Assembly (NCBI GenBank): GCA_015233395.1
Contig: JADFXV010000008.1
Span: forward strand, 1-64,000
Length of the DNA: 64,000 nt
Origin: Desulfovibrionaceae bacterium
GTDB taxonomy: Bacteria > Desulfobacterota > Desulfovibrionia > Desulfovibrionales > Desulfovibrionaceae
Reading direction: 5' to 3'
Shown here one piece after another: positions 50,537 to 59,372 of this stretch. Under the pieces are notes generated by a model. The model did no database searches. It saw nothing but the letters and a program-made list of their open reading frames with translations, and was not told the origin of the DNA. The translations under genes were made by a program, and so were the position numbers. Each line of letters begins with the position of its first letter. Positions within the stretch are counted from its first letter, which is position 1.

Positions 50537-51307
50537 TTAAACCTTGAGGCCCTTGCGCCAGGTGCCCAGGATTTCCTTCTCGGCGAGCGCCAGCGCGCTG
50601 TCCGGGGACAAGGCCAAGGCCTCGTCCACCGCCTGGGAAGCGTGCCGCATCCAGCCCCCCTGGCGCAGGCTGCGCGCGGCCATCACCAGCATCATCTCGG
50701 GCGCGTCGTCGTAAATCGCCCGGATGAGCTCCTCATAGGCCGCGCCGAAGACGCCGCGCACCAGTTCGTTCTGCTCGAACAAAAACCGGGCCAAGAGGGC
50801 GTTCTCGCGCTGGTCCCTGAAATACATGGGCATCAGGCTCGCGCACTTGCTCAGGATGAAGCGGATGCGGTCGATCTCGCGGCGGATGCTTTCGTTGGTC
50901 TGGGACAAGACCTGGAGCAATTCGAGGCTGATCGCGGATTCGGCCTCGGGCAGGTTCTCGCCCTGCAGATCGCGGAACCAGGGGCTGTAGTTCTGCTGCT
51001 GGTAGGAGTCTTCCTTAAGCTTCATGGTCTCGTGGAAGATGTAGCCGATGCACCAATCCAGGAACAAACCGTCGAGACGCTCTTTTTGCTCGTTGCGGAA
51101 AAGGTGGTGGGCGGTGTCTTTCAAGCGCCATAACAGGCCCTTGTTCATGTGCTCGCCGAGCAGGTCCCTGAGCGCCTCGAACTCGACCTGCCCCCCCCCG
51201 TCGAAGATGCGGAACTGGCGTTCGAGGATCTGCACCGCCAGGCTGTAGTCCCGGAGCATATCCCGGGCGAACTCGGGCAATTTGGCCGTGATCCATGCTT
51301 TGGACAT
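50537..51307 (-). CDS. Conserved hypothetical helical protein
   Basis: 256 residues, not recognised. Mostly alpha-helical, acidic and Leu/Arg-rich, no signal peptide or membrane segment. The last ~40 residues (ASQAVDEALALSPDSALALAEKEILG) look like a degenerate TPR. Convergent with the HD-GYP gene (27-base gap) and divergent from the TPR gene at 51472. Uninterrupted frame, codon usage like its neighbours and a plausible start support a real gene; no function is assigned. Confidence 0.7.
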   Translation of the reverse strand: MSKAWITAKLPEFARDMLRDYSLAVQILERQFRIFDGGGQVEFEALRDLLGEHMNKGLLWRLKDTAHHLFRNEQKERLDGLFLDWCIGYIFHETMKLKEDSYQQQNYSPWFRDLQGENLPEAESAISLELLQVLSQTNESIRREIDRIRFILSKCASLMPMYFRDQRENALLARFLFEQNELVRGVFGAAYEELIRAIYDDAPEMMLVMAARSLRQGGWMRHASQAVDEALALSPDSALALAEKEILGTWRKGLKV

Positions 51308-51471
51308 AATCCTTCCCGGGGAAAAGCGTCGCGCGGCGTCCGTAGGCCGCGCGGTTCCCCCGTCTCCGGTTAAATGATTTCAGGCTCAAGCGCAACTCCC
51401 GCGCCGCCGCTTGACCCGGCGCCGGTCTGGACCTACACGGGTTTGACGATTCAAGCGAGGTTCACGAGAGC

Positions 51472-52221
51472 ATGGAGAAAATCGAAAGCGGCAAAACCAT
51501 GGGCGTTTATTCCACCATGGAAGAAGTCGAAATCGTGGAGGAAGGCGGGGCAAAAGGCGAAACCCTCGACAAGCTCTACTGGTTCGTCACGGAGACCGAA
51601 GACGGACGCTTCGCGGCGCAGCGCATCAATAAAAACCACGTGCCCGGCGGCCCCAAAGCCATGGTCAGCCGCTCCGAACTGGTGGACAAATACGAGCCGG
51701 AGCCGAAATACTACCGCAACATCACCCTGCCCATCCTGCAAAAAATCGAAACCGCCGTGAAGCTCGGCGAAAAACACCGCGACGCCGGCAACCTCGACCG
51801 GGCCGAGGAAGCCTTTCTGCGCGCCCTGTCCGTGGACGAACAAAACGCCAAGGCCAACTTGGGCCTGGGCGACGTCTACGTCGGCAAGGGCGAGGAGGAC
51901 AAAGTCCAGGAAGTCCTGGAGCGGCTGCTGAAAATGGACGAGGTCTTCGAGGCCAACCAACGCATCGAACTCAACCGCTTCGGCATGAGCCTGCGCAAAT
52001 CAAAAATGTTCGACAAAGCCCTGAAACTCTTCCTCAAGGCCCTGGAAATCAAGGCCGACGACGAACACCTGCACTTCAACCTGGCCCGGGTCTTCTACGA
52101 AAAGGGCGACACCGGCCAGTGCCGCAAACACCTCCTGGAGGCCAAACGCCTCAACCCGGCCTTCACCGAGGCGGATAAGTTCCTTAAATACCTGGAAAAA
52201 CATCCGGGACCCGAGGCCTAA
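51472..52221 (+). CDS. TPR protein with conserved N-terminal domain (paralogue A)
   Basis: 249 residues. An N-terminal ~90-residue domain (LYWFVTETEDGRFAAQ; NHVPGGPKAMVSRSEL) followed by about four TPRs (NLDRAEEAFLRALSVDEQNAKANLGLGDVY; DDEHLHFNLARVFYEKGD). It shares layout and many residues with the protein at 59373-60143, including NRFGMSLRKSKMFDKAL. Start weakly supported; an ATG at 51499 is possible. Lies upstream of hflKC. Role unknown. Confidence 0.8.
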   Translation: MEKIESGKTMGVYSTMEEVEIVEEGGAKGETLDKLYWFVTETEDGRFAAQRINKNHVPGGPKAMVSRSELVDKYEPEPKYYRNITLPILQKIETAVKLGEKHRDAGNLDRAEEAFLRALSVDEQNAKANLGLGDVYVGKGEEDKVQEVLERLLKMDEVFEANQRIELNRFGMSLRKSKMFDKALKLFLKALEIKADDEHLHFNLARVFYEKGDTGQCRKHLLEAKRLNPAFTEADKFLKYLEKHPGPEA

Positions 52222-52271
52222 GGGGAAAGAATCTTCTTGACCTGAACGCTCATCTTCTCTACCACCAGCCC

Positions 52272-53435
52272 ATGACCTGGGATTGGGACAAACTTTCGGA
52301 GAAAAAGCAGCGCAACGCGCCCTCGCAGCCGCCGGACCTGGGCGATCTGGGCGAGGGCATAAAGCGCTTAAAAGATCTCAAATTGCAATTCCCCGGCGGC
52401 GCCAAAACGGCGCTCATCGGACTCGCCCTGCTCTGGGCGTTAAGCGGCGTCTACATCGTCGAACCCGACGAGGCGGGCCTGGTGCAACGCTTCGGCGCCT
52501 TCGTCCGGATGACCGGCCCGGGTCCCCACTACCACCTGCCCTTCCCCGTCGAGAAAGCCCAGACTCCCAAGGTGACCCAGATCCGGCGCGTCGAGGTCGG
52601 CTTCCGCACCATCCCCAGCCGCGACGGCAACGCGATCAACCAAAATCTCAAGCTCGTGCCGGAAGAATCGCTCATGCTCACCGGCGACGAGAACATCGTG
52701 GACGTGCAGTTCATCGTCCAGTACCAGATCGGCGACCCGGTGGACTACGTGTTCCGGCTCGCCCAGCAGTCCGAGACGGTCAAGGCCGCGGCCGAAGCGG
52801 CCATGCGCGAGGTCATCGGCAACTCGACCATCGATCTCGCCCTGACCACCGGCAAACTCGAAATCCAAAACGACGCCAAGGCCCTGCTCCAGTCGCTGCT
52901 GGCCAAGTATTCCAGCGGCGTGACCGTGCTCGCGGTCCAGCTCCAGGACGTGCATCCGCCCAAGGACGTGGTCGAGGCCTTCAAGGACGTGGCCAGCGCC
53001 ATGGAGGACAAAAGCCGCTACATCAACGAGGCCGAGTCCTACGCCAACGACATCTTGCCCAAGACCCGGGGCCAGGCCGCGGCCATGATCAACGACGCCA
53101 CCGGCTACAAGGAAAACGTGGTGCGCAAGGCCAGCGGCGAAACCGCCCGCTGGCTTTCGGTCCTGGCCGAATATAACAAGGCCCGGGACATCACCCGCGA
53201 GCGCCTGTACCTGGAGACCATGGAAGACGTCTTCGCCGCGACCGGCAACGAAAAAATCATCCTCTCCGACGAGGCTTTGCGCCAGGCCGTGCCGTATCTG
53301 CCGCTGGACAAGCTGGGACGCGCCCCGGCCGAGCCCAAGCCCGACGCGGCCGCTCAGGGCGGGCAAAGCCAGCCCACGATCCAGGCCAAACCGGAGCCGC
53401 GCTCGCCCGACGCGGCGCAACGGGGGCGGCCATGA
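52272..53435 (+). CDS. hflK: Membrane protease modulator HflK
   Basis: 387 residues. SPFH/stomatin-family protein; single membrane helix (~42-62) after a Pro/Gly-rich cytoplasmic leader, then VYIVEPDEAGLVQRFGAFV and the long C-terminal coiled coil. Forms with HflC a cage around FtsH. Its stop overlaps the hflC ATG by 4 bases. Confidence 0.95.
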   Translation: MTWDWDKLSEKKQRNAPSQPPDLGDLGEGIKRLKDLKLQFPGGAKTALIGLALLWALSGVYIVEPDEAGLVQRFGAFVRMTGPGPHYHLPFPVEKAQTPKVTQIRRVEVGFRTIPSRDGNAINQNLKLVPEESLMLTGDENIVDVQFIVQYQIGDPVDYVFRLAQQSETVKAAAEAAMREVIGNSTIDLALTTGKLEIQNDAKALLQSLLAKYSSGVTVLAVQLQDVHPPKDVVEAFKDVASAMEDKSRYINEAESYANDILPKTRGQAAAMINDATGYKENVVRKASGETARWLSVLAEYNKARDITRERLYLETMEDVFAATGNEKIILSDEALRQAVPYLPLDKLGRAPAEPKPDAAAQGGQSQPTIQAKPEPRSPDAAQRGRP

Positions 53436-54286
53436 ACGGCCAGCGCCTCCTGATCGGCGCCCTGCTTTCGCTGCTTGGGCTTGTCATCCTGGCCACCCAG
53501 TGCCTTTTCACCGTGGACGAGACCGAATCGGCCATCGTCCTGCAACTGGGCAAACCCGAACGCGGCCCGCTCGGCCCCGGCCTGTATTTCAAACTGCCCT
53601 TCGTGCAGAACGCCGAATTCTTCGATTCCAGGGTGCTCGATTACGGCTCGCAGTCGGCCGAAATCCTGACCAAGGAAAAGAAAAACATGGTGGTCGACAA
53701 CTACGCCAAATGGCGCATCACCGACCCCCTGGCCTTTTACGTCAATTTCCGCACCATCCGGGGGGCCCAGGCGCGCCTGGACGACATCATCTACGCCGAG
53801 ATGCGGGTCGTGCTCGGCCGCTACACGCTCAATGAAGTGGTTTCGCACAAACGAAGCGAAATCATGGCCACCGTCACCCGCAACACCAACACCCAGCTCG
53901 CGCCGTACGGGGTCGAGGTGATCGACGTGCGCATCCGGCGCACCGACCTGCCGGCCGAAAACGAACGCTCGATCTTCGGCCGCATGCGCGCCGAACGCGA
54001 ACGCCAGGCCAAACTCTACCGCAGCGAAGGCCTGGAAGAAGCGGCCAAGATCAAAAGCAAGGCCGACATGGATAAGACCATCATCCTGGCCGAAGCCCAA
54101 AAAACCGCCGAAACCCTGCGCGGCCAAGGCGAAGCCGACTCCACCCGCATCTACGCCGAGGCCTACGGCCAGTCGCCCGACTTCTACGCCTTCGGACGCA
54201 GCCTGGAAGCCTACCGCAAAAGCTTCAACGCCAGCACCAGCCTGATCCTCACCCCGGCCAATCCGTTCTTGAAGTTCATGAAATAA
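53432..54286 (+). CDS. hflC: Membrane protease modulator HflC
   Basis: 284 residues. N-terminal membrane anchor (~6-25), SPFH domain with FTVDETESAIVLQLGKPE and DVRIRRTDLPAENERSIFGRMRAERERQAKLYRSEG, the HflC hallmark. Coupled to hflK. Followed by a hairpin-element region. Confidence 0.96.
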   Translation: MNGQRLLIGALLSLLGLVILATQCLFTVDETESAIVLQLGKPERGPLGPGLYFKLPFVQNAEFFDSRVLDYGSQSAEILTKEKKNMVVDNYAKWRITDPLAFYVNFRTIRGAQARLDDIIYAEMRVVLGRYTLNEVVSHKRSEIMATVTRNTNTQLAPYGVEVIDVRIRRTDLPAENERSIFGRMRAERERQAKLYRSEGLEEAAKIKSKADMDKTIILAEAQKTAETLRGQGEADSTRIYAEAYGQSPDFYAFGRSLEAYRKSFNASTSLILTPANPFLKFMK

Positions 54287-54333
54287 TTTGGGAGAGAAGA
54301 AAATCGGGGGAAAACCCCTTTGTGAACAACTCC

Positions 54334-54378
54334 CGGCCTCCGGGCGGTTTTCGCGATGCGAAAACCGCCCGGAGGCCG
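54334..54378. repeat. Perfect 21-bp hairpin with TTTTCGC-GAT-GCGAAAA apex
   Basis: Arms 54334-54354 and 54358-54378 are exact inverted repeats around GAT. It lies inside a degraded copy of the hairpin element (54291-54415: GAAAATCGGGGGAAAACCCC ... ACCGGGGAGGATCCCCC), 3' to hflC. Same apex as 29712-29758, unrelated outer arms. Confidence 0.8.
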
Positions 54379-54416
54379 AAAACGTTGTACGGGAAAAGCA
54401 ACCGGGGAGGATCCCC

Positions 54417-54806
54417 CTACAGCATCTCCGCGAACCGGGCCACGGCCTCTTCAATGCCGTTGGGGTCGCCGTCCTTGTAGTCGTCGGGGTAGAGCAGCGC
54501 GGCCATGTAGAACACGCTGCCGATCTTGACCGCCTGGCCGGCGCGGCTGGCGAAGGAGGCGACGGCGGCGCGCAGGTCGTCGCAAATCGCGCCCTTGGCG
54601 CCGGCGAGGATGGCCTCGCCTTTTTCGGGCAGGTCCATCAGGACCTGGCATTTTTCGCGCATGAGTTTGCGGTATTCGGGTTCGTCGGCCCGGTCGTGCA
54701 GGGCCTCGCCCGCGCGTTTTTCGAGGTCGCGGACGGACTCGCCCGCCGCGCGCAGCATGGCCACGGCTTGGGCCAGCTTTTGTTTGTCGCTGTCGTTCAT
54801 GGCCAT
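54417..54806 (-). CDS. Conserved hypothetical protein
   Basis: 129 residues, not recognised. Helical N-terminal half (KLAQAVAMLRAAGESVRDLEKRAGEALHDRAD), then MDLPEKGEAILAG and a compact C-terminal segment (GSVFYMAALLYPDDYKDGDPNGIEEAVARFAEML). No membrane segment; perhaps a small regulatory or scaffolding protein. ATG at 54806 has AAAGGAA 7 bases upstream. Flanked on both sides by hairpin elements. Confidence 0.65.
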   Translation of the reverse strand: MAMNDSDKQKLAQAVAMLRAAGESVRDLEKRAGEALHDRADEPEYRKLMREKCQVLMDLPEKGEAILAGAKGAICDDLRAAVASFASRAGQAVKIGSVFYMAALLYPDDYKDGDPNGIEEAVARFAEML

Positions 54807-54935
54807 TCCGAGTTCCTTTCCGGTCGACTTTTTATCGAGTTACAGAATCAGATTCAGAAAAAACCAGAACCACTCTTTTTTCCCCAGGGGGCCGACGCCC
54901 CCGGCTCACGTTACTGACTGCCTTGTGCCCAAACC

Positions 54936-55070
54936 CATAAAAGTTTTTTGGAGGTGGGGGGTTCGGGGGAGGAACCTTTTGTTCAAGCGCGGAGAGTAGA
55001 AAAGTCTTCTTTTCGTACTCTCCGCTTCGAAGCGTCTACCCGCTGCAAAAGGTTCCTCCCCCGATTCATC
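54936..55070. repeat. Composite intergenic hairpin element with nested hairpin
   Basis: Leader CATAAAAGTTTTTTGGAGG, perfect 19-base outer arms (54963-54981 with 55046-55064) and a 64-base insert at the tip carrying a second hairpin: GCGGAGAGTA/TACTCTCCGC base, AAAAG/CTTTT upper stem, TCTT loop, then a CGCTTCGAAGCG palindrome. The arms match copy 5 (27652); the insert matches the one at 23544-23690. It starts 7 bases after the hisG stop (minus strand). Confidence 0.8.
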
Positions 55071-55076
55071 TTCTCC

Positions 55077-55958
55077 CTAAACCACTTTGTTCAGAGCGTA
55101 TTCGATGATGCCTTCCGCGCCCAGGCCTTTGAGGCGGGGGATCAGGTCGCGCACGATGTCTTGCTCGACCACGATTTCCACGCTCAGCCAGTCGGATTTG
55201 TAAAGATGAGCCACGGTCGGCGAGGTCAGGCTCGGGAGCAGGCCCATGATTGCGTCCATCTTGCCGCCGGGCACGTTCATTTTGAGCCCGACCAGTTTTT
55301 CGGCGCGCAGGGCGCCTTGCAGAAGCATGTCGATGTTCTGGATCTTTTCGCGCTTCCAGGGATCTTCCCAGGCTTTTTTGTTGGCGATCAGCCGGGTGTT
55401 GGTCTGGAGCAGGTCGGAGATGATGCGCAGGCCGTGGGCCTTGATGGTCGTGCCGGTTTCGGTGACTTCGACGATGGCGTCGACCAAACCCTCGACCACC
55501 TTGGCCTCGGTGGCCCCCCAGGAGAACTCCACCTCAACCGGGATGCCGGCGGTTTCGAAGTAGTGCTTGGTGAAGGCCACCAGTTCGGTGGCGATTTTTT
55601 TGCCGGCCAGGTCCTCGGGGCGCTTATACGGCGAGTCCCCGGCCACGGCCAGGACCCAGCGCGCCGGGCGGTTGCTGCATTTGGAGTAGACCAGGTCGGA
55701 AACCACCACCACGTCGGAGTTGTTCTCCAGAATCCAGTCCTTGCCGGTCAGGCCCACGTCGAGCGTCCCGGCTTCGACGTAACGGCTCATCTCCTGGGCG
55801 CGGCACATGCTGCACTGGATTTCCGGGTCGTTGACGTCGGGAAAATAGTTGCGGTGATGGATCTGAATCTTCCAGCCGGAATTTTCAAAGAGCTTGATGG
55901 TGGCGTCCTGGAGCGAGCCCTTGGGCACGCCGAGCTTGAGCAGTTTGGTCGCGGACAT
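55077..55958 (-). CDS. hisG: ATP phosphoribosyltransferase (long form)
   Basis: 293 residues. First enzyme of histidine synthesis. [35 protein letters not shown]-type core ([14 protein letters not shown]) and the PRPP loop [14 protein letters not shown] are present; the C-terminal ~75 residues form the ACT-like histidine-feedback domain of the long form, so no HisZ is needed. Its ATG abuts the hisI stop (TAAATG). Confidence 0.96.
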   Translation of the reverse strand: MSATKLLKLGVPKGSLQDATIKLFENSGWKIQIHHRNYFPDVNDPEIQCSMCRAQEMSRYVEAGTLDVGLTGKDWILENNSDVVVVSDLVYSKCSNRPARWVLAVAGDSPYKRPEDLAGKKIATELVAFTKHYFETAGIPVEVEFSWGATEAKVVEGLVDAIVEVTETGTTIKAHGLRIISDLLQTNTRLIANKKAWEDPWKREKIQNIDMLLQGALRAEKLVGLKMNVPGGKMDAIMGLLPSLTSPTVAHLYKSDWLSVEIVVEQDIVRDLIPRLKGLGAEGIIEYALNKVV

Positions 55959-56333
55959 TTATTTGTAGACCTCCTTGGGATCGAAAACCATGGGGGAGCA
56001 GACGTTTTCCTCGCCGCTTTTCATTTCGCGGAAAAAGCAACTGCAATGCCCGGTATGGCAGGCGGCGCCGCCGGCCTGCTCGACCAGCACGAGCACGGCG
56101 TCGGCGTCGCAGTCCAGGCGCACGGACACGACCTTCTGGACGTGTCCCGAGGTTGCGCCCTTGTGCCAGAGCGATTTGCGGCTGCGGCTCCAGTAATGGA
56201 CCTCGCCGCTGGCGATTGTGGCGTCGAAGGCCTCTTCGTTCATGTAGGCCAGCATCAGAACCTCGCCGCTGGCGGCGTCCTGGGCGATCGCCGGCACGAG
56301 GCCGCCGGCCTTGGCGAAATCGGGTCGAAACAT
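55959..56333 (-). CDS. hisI: Phosphoribosyl-AMP cyclohydrolase
   Basis: 124 residues. Third step of histidine synthesis. [37 protein letters not shown] and the zinc-binding DCDADAVL / [10 protein letters not shown] blocks are intact. No fused pyrophosphohydrolase (HisE) domain. AAAGGAT precedes the start. Operon with hisG. Confidence 0.96.
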   Translation of the reverse strand: MFRPDFAKAGGLVPAIAQDAASGEVLMLAYMNEEAFDATIASGEVHYWSRSRKSLWHKGATSGHVQKVVSVRLDCDADAVLVLVEQAGGAACHTGHCSCFFREMKSGEENVCSPMVFDPKEVYK

Positions 56334-56510
56334 GGCTCAAATCCTTTGCGCGTCACGCCGGGCAGGCGAATTGCCGGGGAACTCCACAAGGCGCTCTCAA
56401 AGACATTCCCCGAAGCGGGCGGACATAGCCCACTCCGGCATTGTAGACAAGAGCCCCCGGGGGGGCAAGGGCGGCGGGAAACGAGCGGCGCCCCGCGCGC
56501 GGCCGCATCA

Positions 56511-56539
56511 TTGACATTTGAGGCTGTTTCAGGTCAATC
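56511..56539 (+). promoter_or_regulatory. Possible promoter upstream of the CNB-FliG-like/motAB operon
   Basis: A perfect TTGACA (56511-56516), a 17-base spacer and a poor -10 (TCAATC), about 50 bases before the gene. No sigma-54 or sigma-28 motif was found here, so the motor genes are probably not under the same control as flgB. Low support because of the weak -10. Confidence 0.25.
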
Positions 56540-56590
56540 TCCATAAGTTGATACGCAAGGAACAATCGCCGCGCCCGGGACATCAGGGAT

Positions 56591-57784
56591 ATGGAAAACA
56601 TCGCCGCTTCGGACAAGACGAAAACCTTCCGCCAGGGCCAGATCATCTTCCGCGAGGGCCAGGAGAGCGCCGAAGCCTATATCGTCAAGCAGGGCATGGT
56701 GACTCTCTACCGGGTGGTGAACAACAAACGCGTGGTCATCGCCTCGGTCGGGCCGGGCCAGACCTTCGGGGAACTCGGGGCGCTCGGCTTCGGCAAGCGC
56801 GCCACCAACGCCGAGGCCGGCGATTACACCGAACTGCTGGTCTTAGACGAAAAGCTCCTGCGGACCATGCTGCTCAAGAGCCCGAGGCCGGTCCAGCTGA
56901 TCGCCCACTACCTGATGGAGCGGGTGCACCAGATGTCGGGTCAGGTCACCGACAAGCCCGCGGCCGACCCCTTCCAGGCCGTGTGCCGCATCCTGGCCTT
57001 GAGCCAGCAGGCGGCGGACCAAGTCAAGGGCGAGGACGCGGAGCTCGACTACGCCGACGTCTCGCGCACCATCCGGGACATCATCCTGATCTCCCAGGTG
57101 GAGATCGACGCCGTCATCGAGAAGCTCTCGCGCCTGAAAATCATCGTCGTGCGCGAGGTCAAGGGCGCATACTACCGCAAGGATCCGCTCGGCAACAAGA
57201 TCAAGTCCTCGGAGTTCGTCAAACAGCGCTTCCTGCGCGTCCCGGACGTGGAGACCTTTTTGGCCGTGGCCAAAAACGTGCGCCAGGACATGGAGCGCGG
57301 CGAACAAAGCGGCACCTGCGACCTGGAATTCGTCGATCTCGAGCATTTCGCCGCCGAGGTCGACTCCAGTCCGGAGGTCATCCACAAGAAAATCGCCTAC
57401 GGCGAGCTTCCGGCCCGCTATATTTTCCTGCACAAGCCCTCGGCCATGGCCCTGGTGGGCGAGATGGGCCCCGATTTCTTCAAGCAGGCCAAGCGGCCCA
57501 GGCTCAAGGTCGAAGACCTCCAGCGCGCCGACGACCTCGTCTTCGTGGACAACGCCACCCTGCAGGAAGTCTTTTCGCAGCTCGGTTTCCGCAAAGTGGC
57601 CGTGCTTGCGGCCATGACCGTGGATGAAACCCGGCGCAAGATCCTCGCCAATCTTTCCAAGAACATCGCCACCATCGTCCGCGACGAGATCAAGACCATC
57701 GGCGAACCCGATCCCGACGAGGCCGCCGGCGTCGAAGACGAACTGCTCTCGCGCATCAAAGCCATCAAAGGACTCACAGCGTGA
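56591..57784 (+). CDS. Cyclic-nucleotide-binding protein with FliG-C-like C-terminus
   Basis: 397 residues. CNB domain (~15-120) with an intact cassette FGELGALGFGKRATNA; a winged-helix-like segment (~130-200; YADVSRTIRDIILIS, VIEKLSRLKIIVV); a middle region (DLEHFAAEVDSSPEVIHKKI); and a C-terminal ~85 residues resembling FliG-C: LVFVDNATLQEVFSQL and NLSKNIATIVRDEIKTIG align with the FliG here (NLSERAATMIKEDLEIMG). The stop overlaps the motA GTG by 4 bases. Candidate cAMP/cGMP- or c-di-GMP-responsive partner of the stator; that role is inference. Confidence 0.75.
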   Translation: MENIAASDKTKTFRQGQIIFREGQESAEAYIVKQGMVTLYRVVNNKRVVIASVGPGQTFGELGALGFGKRATNAEAGDYTELLVLDEKLLRTMLLKSPRPVQLIAHYLMERVHQMSGQVTDKPAADPFQAVCRILALSQQAADQVKGEDAELDYADVSRTIRDIILISQVEIDAVIEKLSRLKIIVVREVKGAYYRKDPLGNKIKSSEFVKQRFLRVPDVETFLAVAKNVRQDMERGEQSGTCDLEFVDLEHFAAEVDSSPEVIHKKIAYGELPARYIFLHKPSAMALVGEMGPDFFKQAKRPRLKVEDLQRADDLVFVDNATLQEVFSQLGFRKVAVLAAMTVDETRRKILANLSKNIATIVRDEIKTIGEPDPDEAAGVEDELLSRIKAIKGLTA

Positions 57785-58560
57785 ACATCGCCACCGTCGT
57801 CGGCATCGTTTTCGGCATCGCCATTTTGACCGTGGCGACGTTTTTCGCCACCGACAACGTGGCCGTGTTCATCAATTTCCCGGGCCTGGCCATCGTGCTC
57901 GGCGGCACCCTGGCCTCGACCTTCATCTGCTATCCGCTCAAAGAGGCCCTGCGCGTCATCAACACCTTCCTGACCGCGCTCAAACGCGAGGAACTGCCCA
58001 TCGAGAACTACATCGACGCGCTGGTGTCCATCGCGCGCGAAGCCTCGGCGCGCGGCAAAATCCACCTGGAAGCCGCCCTGCCCGGCATTGAAAACGAATT
58101 CCTCAAAAACGCCATCCAGATGCTGGTGGACGGCTATTCGCGCGAGGAAATCAAAGAAATCCTCGACACCCGCATCGAGCAGACCTACCAGCAGGAATTG
58201 TCCTCGGCCGGCATCTACCGCACCATGGCCAAATTCTCGCCGGCCTACGGCATCATCGGCACGCTCATCGGCCTGGTGGGCATGATGCAGTCCATGGGCG
58301 GCAGCGTCGCCAGGCTCGGGCCGCACATGGCCGTGGCCCTGACCACCACCCTCTACGGCATTCTCATGGCCAACCTGTTCTACCTGCCCATCGCCGTGAA
58401 AGTGGAAAAACGCATCGAGGAGCGGGTCATCCTGATGTGCGTCATCCGCGACGGCACCATGTTCATCAAGGACAAGACCCCGGCGCCCATCGTCATGGAC
58501 AAGCTCAAGGCCTACCTGCCGCCGCGCCGCTGGGCTTCGATCGGCCGGCGAGCGGCCTAG
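57781..58560 (+). CDS. motA: Flagellar stator protein MotA (PomA-like)
   Basis: 259 residues, four membrane helices. MotA/PomA family: NFPGLAIVLGGTLASTFICYP and FSPAYGIIGTLIGLVGMMQ with the conserved proline residues, plus the cytoplasmic loop (NAIQMLVDGYSREEIKEIL) that contacts FliG. Starts at GTG overlapping the upstream gene. Paired with motB. Confidence 0.95.
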   Translation: MNIATVVGIVFGIAILTVATFFATDNVAVFINFPGLAIVLGGTLASTFICYPLKEALRVINTFLTALKREELPIENYIDALVSIAREASARGKIHLEAALPGIENEFLKNAIQMLVDGYSREEIKEILDTRIEQTYQQELSSAGIYRTMAKFSPAYGIIGTLIGLVGMMQSMGGSVARLGPHMAVALTTTLYGILMANLFYLPIAVKVEKRIEERVILMCVIRDGTMFIKDKTPAPIVMDKLKAYLPPRRWASIGRRAA

Positions 58561-58582
58561 GCCGGGCTCCCCGGACCGTTTC

Positions 58583-59359
58583 ATGGACATCCGCCGGCTG
58601 CGCAAACCTCCTGACGAAGACCAAACCAACTGGGCCTTGTCGCTGGCCGACATCATGACCCTGATCTTGTGCTTTTTCATGCTTCTGCTCGCCATCTCGC
58701 GGCTGGACTCCGACCGTTACGCCCAGGTGGCCGCCTCGCTGGAATCGGCGCTCAAGACCAGCGAGGCCGAACGCCACCGGGAGGTCGAACGCAAGGGGCC
58801 GCCGACGGTCGTCTTGCCCGATTACCGCCAGGAAACGAACAAGCCCTCCGAGGAACTCAATCCCGACGCCAAGGCCCTGCTCGGCGAGGCCACGCGCCGC
58901 ATGAAAACCCTGGCGGAGATACGCGCCGAGCTCGAAGCCAGATTCGCGGCTTACGCCAGCGCCGTGGAACTCGTCCCCCTGGAAAACGGCGTGGCCATCC
59001 ACCTCAAGGGCGCGGCGTTTTTCCCGCTCGGCAGCGCCGAGCTGACCCCGAGTTCGCTCCCGTTCATGGAAACCATCTCCCAGGCGCTCGCCGGCACGTC
59101 CTTTCATATTGTTATCGAGGGCTACACCGACAATCTGCCTATGCAATCGATGCTGTATCCCTCCAACTGGGAACTGTCCTCGGCCAGGGCCGCCCGGGTG
59201 GCCAGGTACCTGATCGACAAGGGCGCGCCCAAGGACAAGCTCTCCATCGTGGGCTACGCCGACACCAAGCCCCTGTTCCCCAACACCGACGACAAAGGCC
59301 AGGGCATTCCGGAAAACCAGGCCAAAAACAGACGCGTCGTGGTCCAGGTCACGCCCTAG
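58583..59359 (+). CDS. motB: Flagellar stator protein MotB (PomB-like)
   Basis: 258 residues. One membrane helix with the ion-binding Asp23 in LADIMTLILCFFMLLLAIS, plug/linker, then an OmpA-like peptidoglycan-binding domain (IEGYTDNLPMQ; NWELSSARAARVARYL). Cys30-Phe-Phe seven residues after Asp23 mirrors sodium-type PomB more than proton-type MotB. It lies 22 bases after motA. Confidence 0.95.
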   Translation: MDIRRLRKPPDEDQTNWALSLADIMTLILCFFMLLLAISRLDSDRYAQVAASLESALKTSEAERHREVERKGPPTVVLPDYRQETNKPSEELNPDAKALLGEATRRMKTLAEIRAELEARFAAYASAVELVPLENGVAIHLKGAAFFPLGSAELTPSSLPFMETISQALAGTSFHIVIEGYTDNLPMQSMLYPSNWELSSARAARVARYLIDKGAPKDKLSIVGYADTKPLFPNTDDKGQGIPENQAKNRRVVVQVTP

Positions 59360-59372
59360 ACGCACCCATCTT

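Noticed and set aside
54948-56546. A 532-codon plus-strand open frame opposite hisG and hisI
   Set aside because: Antisense to two complete histidine genes and begins inside a hairpin element.
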